From assembly GCA_037968475.1 (NCBI GenBank), contig JBBKVO010000019.1, positions 1-64,000 of the forward strand: a stretch of 64,000 nt of DNA. Reading direction: 5' to 3'. This DNA comes from SB11 sp037968475. GTDB lineage: Bacteria > Bacteroidota > Bacteroidia > UBA8524. The notes under the pieces are model-generated. The model was not told the DNA's origin. It saw nothing but the letters and a program-made list of their open reading frames with translations, and did not search any database. Below, piece by piece: positions 63,244 to 64,000 of this stretch; position 1 is the first letter of the stretch; each line of letters starts with the position of its first letter. Made by a program: the position numbers and the translations under genes.

Positions 63244-64000
63244 TAAGAAACCCCACACCAAGTAATATATCGTTACTTACCTCATTAGTATTGGCATTAT
63301 TAGTTTCAGGGTTGGTATACTTAGTACGCCCTGACATTAATGATGCCTTTATCACTTTTGGTGTAGTACTTATATCCTCGTTTACCTTGTTTTTTTTAGC
63401 CATAGAAATCTTTATCTATCGCAAAATAAAACTGATTTATAAAACCATTCACCGCCTCAAAACCAATAGGCACCTTAGTGATGCTTTGCGTGAAACATCA
63501 CTAAACCACAACCCTATTGAAGAAGTAAACAATGAGGTGTTGGAGTGGGCGCGTTCACAAGCCAACGAGATAGAGCAACTGCGTAAACTGGAAACTTTTA
63601 GAAAAGAGTTTTTGGGCAATGTATCGCACGAGCTAAAAACCCCAATATTTAACATACAAGGCTATATACACACTTTGTTGGATGGCGCTATTGACGACCC
63701 CGAAGTAAATATCCGTTTTCTAAAAAAGGCAGGTAAAAGTTTAGACCGACTTTCAGACCTTGTAGAAGACCTTATAAGTATTAGCCAGCTAGAAACAGGT
63801 CAACTGAAAATGGAAATGGAAAAGTTTGATATCCACGACCTAGCTGTTGATATATACGAAGCGTTGGAAATGCGGGCGGGTGAAAAAGAAGTCGCCCTTA
63901 CCTTTAAAGAAGGTTGCGACAAACCATTTTGGGTATATGCTGATAAAGCACGCATACGTCAAGTAATGGTAAACCTGATAGTAAACTCTATAAAATACGG
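63240..64000 (+). CDS. Sensor histidine kinase, cut by the window end
   Basis: At least 253 codons; the frame is open at 64000. Two membrane helices (about 11-29 and 38-58) with a very short periplasmic loop are followed directly by a linker and the dimerisation domain, without a PAS or visible HAMP domain. The phospho-acceptor is H130 in GNVSHELKTPIFNIQGY. The N box begins at the end (QVMVNLIVNSIKYG). It overlaps the regulator stop by the ATGA, so both are co-translated. The layout resembles PhoR-type kinases of Bacteroidota. Confidence 0.9.
   Translation, partial: MIRNPTPSNISLLTSLVLALLVSGLVYLVRPDINDAFITFGVVLISSFTLFFLAIEIFIYRKIKLIYKTIHRLKTNRHLSDALRETSLNHNPIEEVNNEVLEWARSQANEIEQLRKLETFRKEFLGNVSHELKTPIFNIQGYIHTLLDGAIDDPEVNIRFLKKAGKSLDRLSDLVEDLISISQLETGQLKMEMEKFDIHDLAVDIYEALEMRAGEKEVALTFKEGCDKPFWVYADKARIRQVMVNLIVNSIKY

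Overview
The window reads as chromosomal DNA of a member of the Bacteroidota. Several proteins carry type IX secretion (T9SS) type A or type B C-terminal sorting domains. Many genes are preceded by the Bacteroidota promoter pattern TTG-N17-23-TAnnTTTG. Families typical of the phylum are present (DUF1599, DUF3667, DUF4293, BT_3928-like DoxX protein, CHU_C-type tails). The DNA is AT-rich and no tRNA, rRNA or CRISPR array was seen. The genus cannot be named from this sequence.

Layout. 0-8.7 kb: nuclease-like protein, folP, DUF1599 and DoxX-like proteins, a peptide-type ABC permease, shikimate kinase, HU, a class III aminotransferase and three small unknowns. 8.7-10.2 kb: a degraded gene and a DUF3667 gene broken by an 8-bp tandem duplication. 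10.5-14.5 kb: divergent AraC regulator and DUF4345 protein, then a carbonic anhydrase-bestrophin pair divergent from a TetR regulator, with two near-identical 15-bp boxes between them. 14.5-21.6 kb: T9SS surface proteins, one of a tandem pair split by a frameshift, plus a YraQ-like permease with a small membrane protein not previously obvious.

21.7-26.4 kb is accessory DNA: an IS200-type element whose transposase has a TAG codon, pseudogene scraps, and a mercury-resistance operon (ArsR-type repressor, MerT-MerP fusion, HMA protein, MerA) whose promoter contains a perfect 10-2-10 operator. A ClC channel follows.

27.7-33.0 kb (minus strand) is a compact eight-gene cluster: an Rrf2 regulator with three Cys, a cbb3-like oxidase subunit I, a CcoO-like subunit fused to a second cytochrome c domain, two small membrane proteins, a group III truncated haemoglobin, a membrane protein and a hemerythrin. 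It looks like an oxygen or nitric-oxide responsive respiratory and detoxification module. It is the best candidate here for an incompletely described system. A shared GGA-N8-TCC type dyad lies before the regulator and before the oxidase.

33.0-35.4 kb: a secreted thioredoxin-like protein and an outer-membrane barrel between inverted insertion-sequence ends, one of them a 57-bp mini-element. 35.8-43 kb: superoxide dismutase and a very large alpha-2-macroglobulin with an inserted TonB-plug-like segment. 43-53.4 kb: tryptophanase family enzyme, lipoproteins, DUF4293, an M49 peptidase lipoprotein, T9SS and barrel proteins, prfB with a programmed frameshift, and a transglutaminase-like protein. 53.7-59.7 kb: T9SS type B and A proteins, a tail-fibre-like protein and long repeat-rich gaps. 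59.8-64 kb: gatB, a TlpA-like lipoprotein and a two-component system cut off by the window end.
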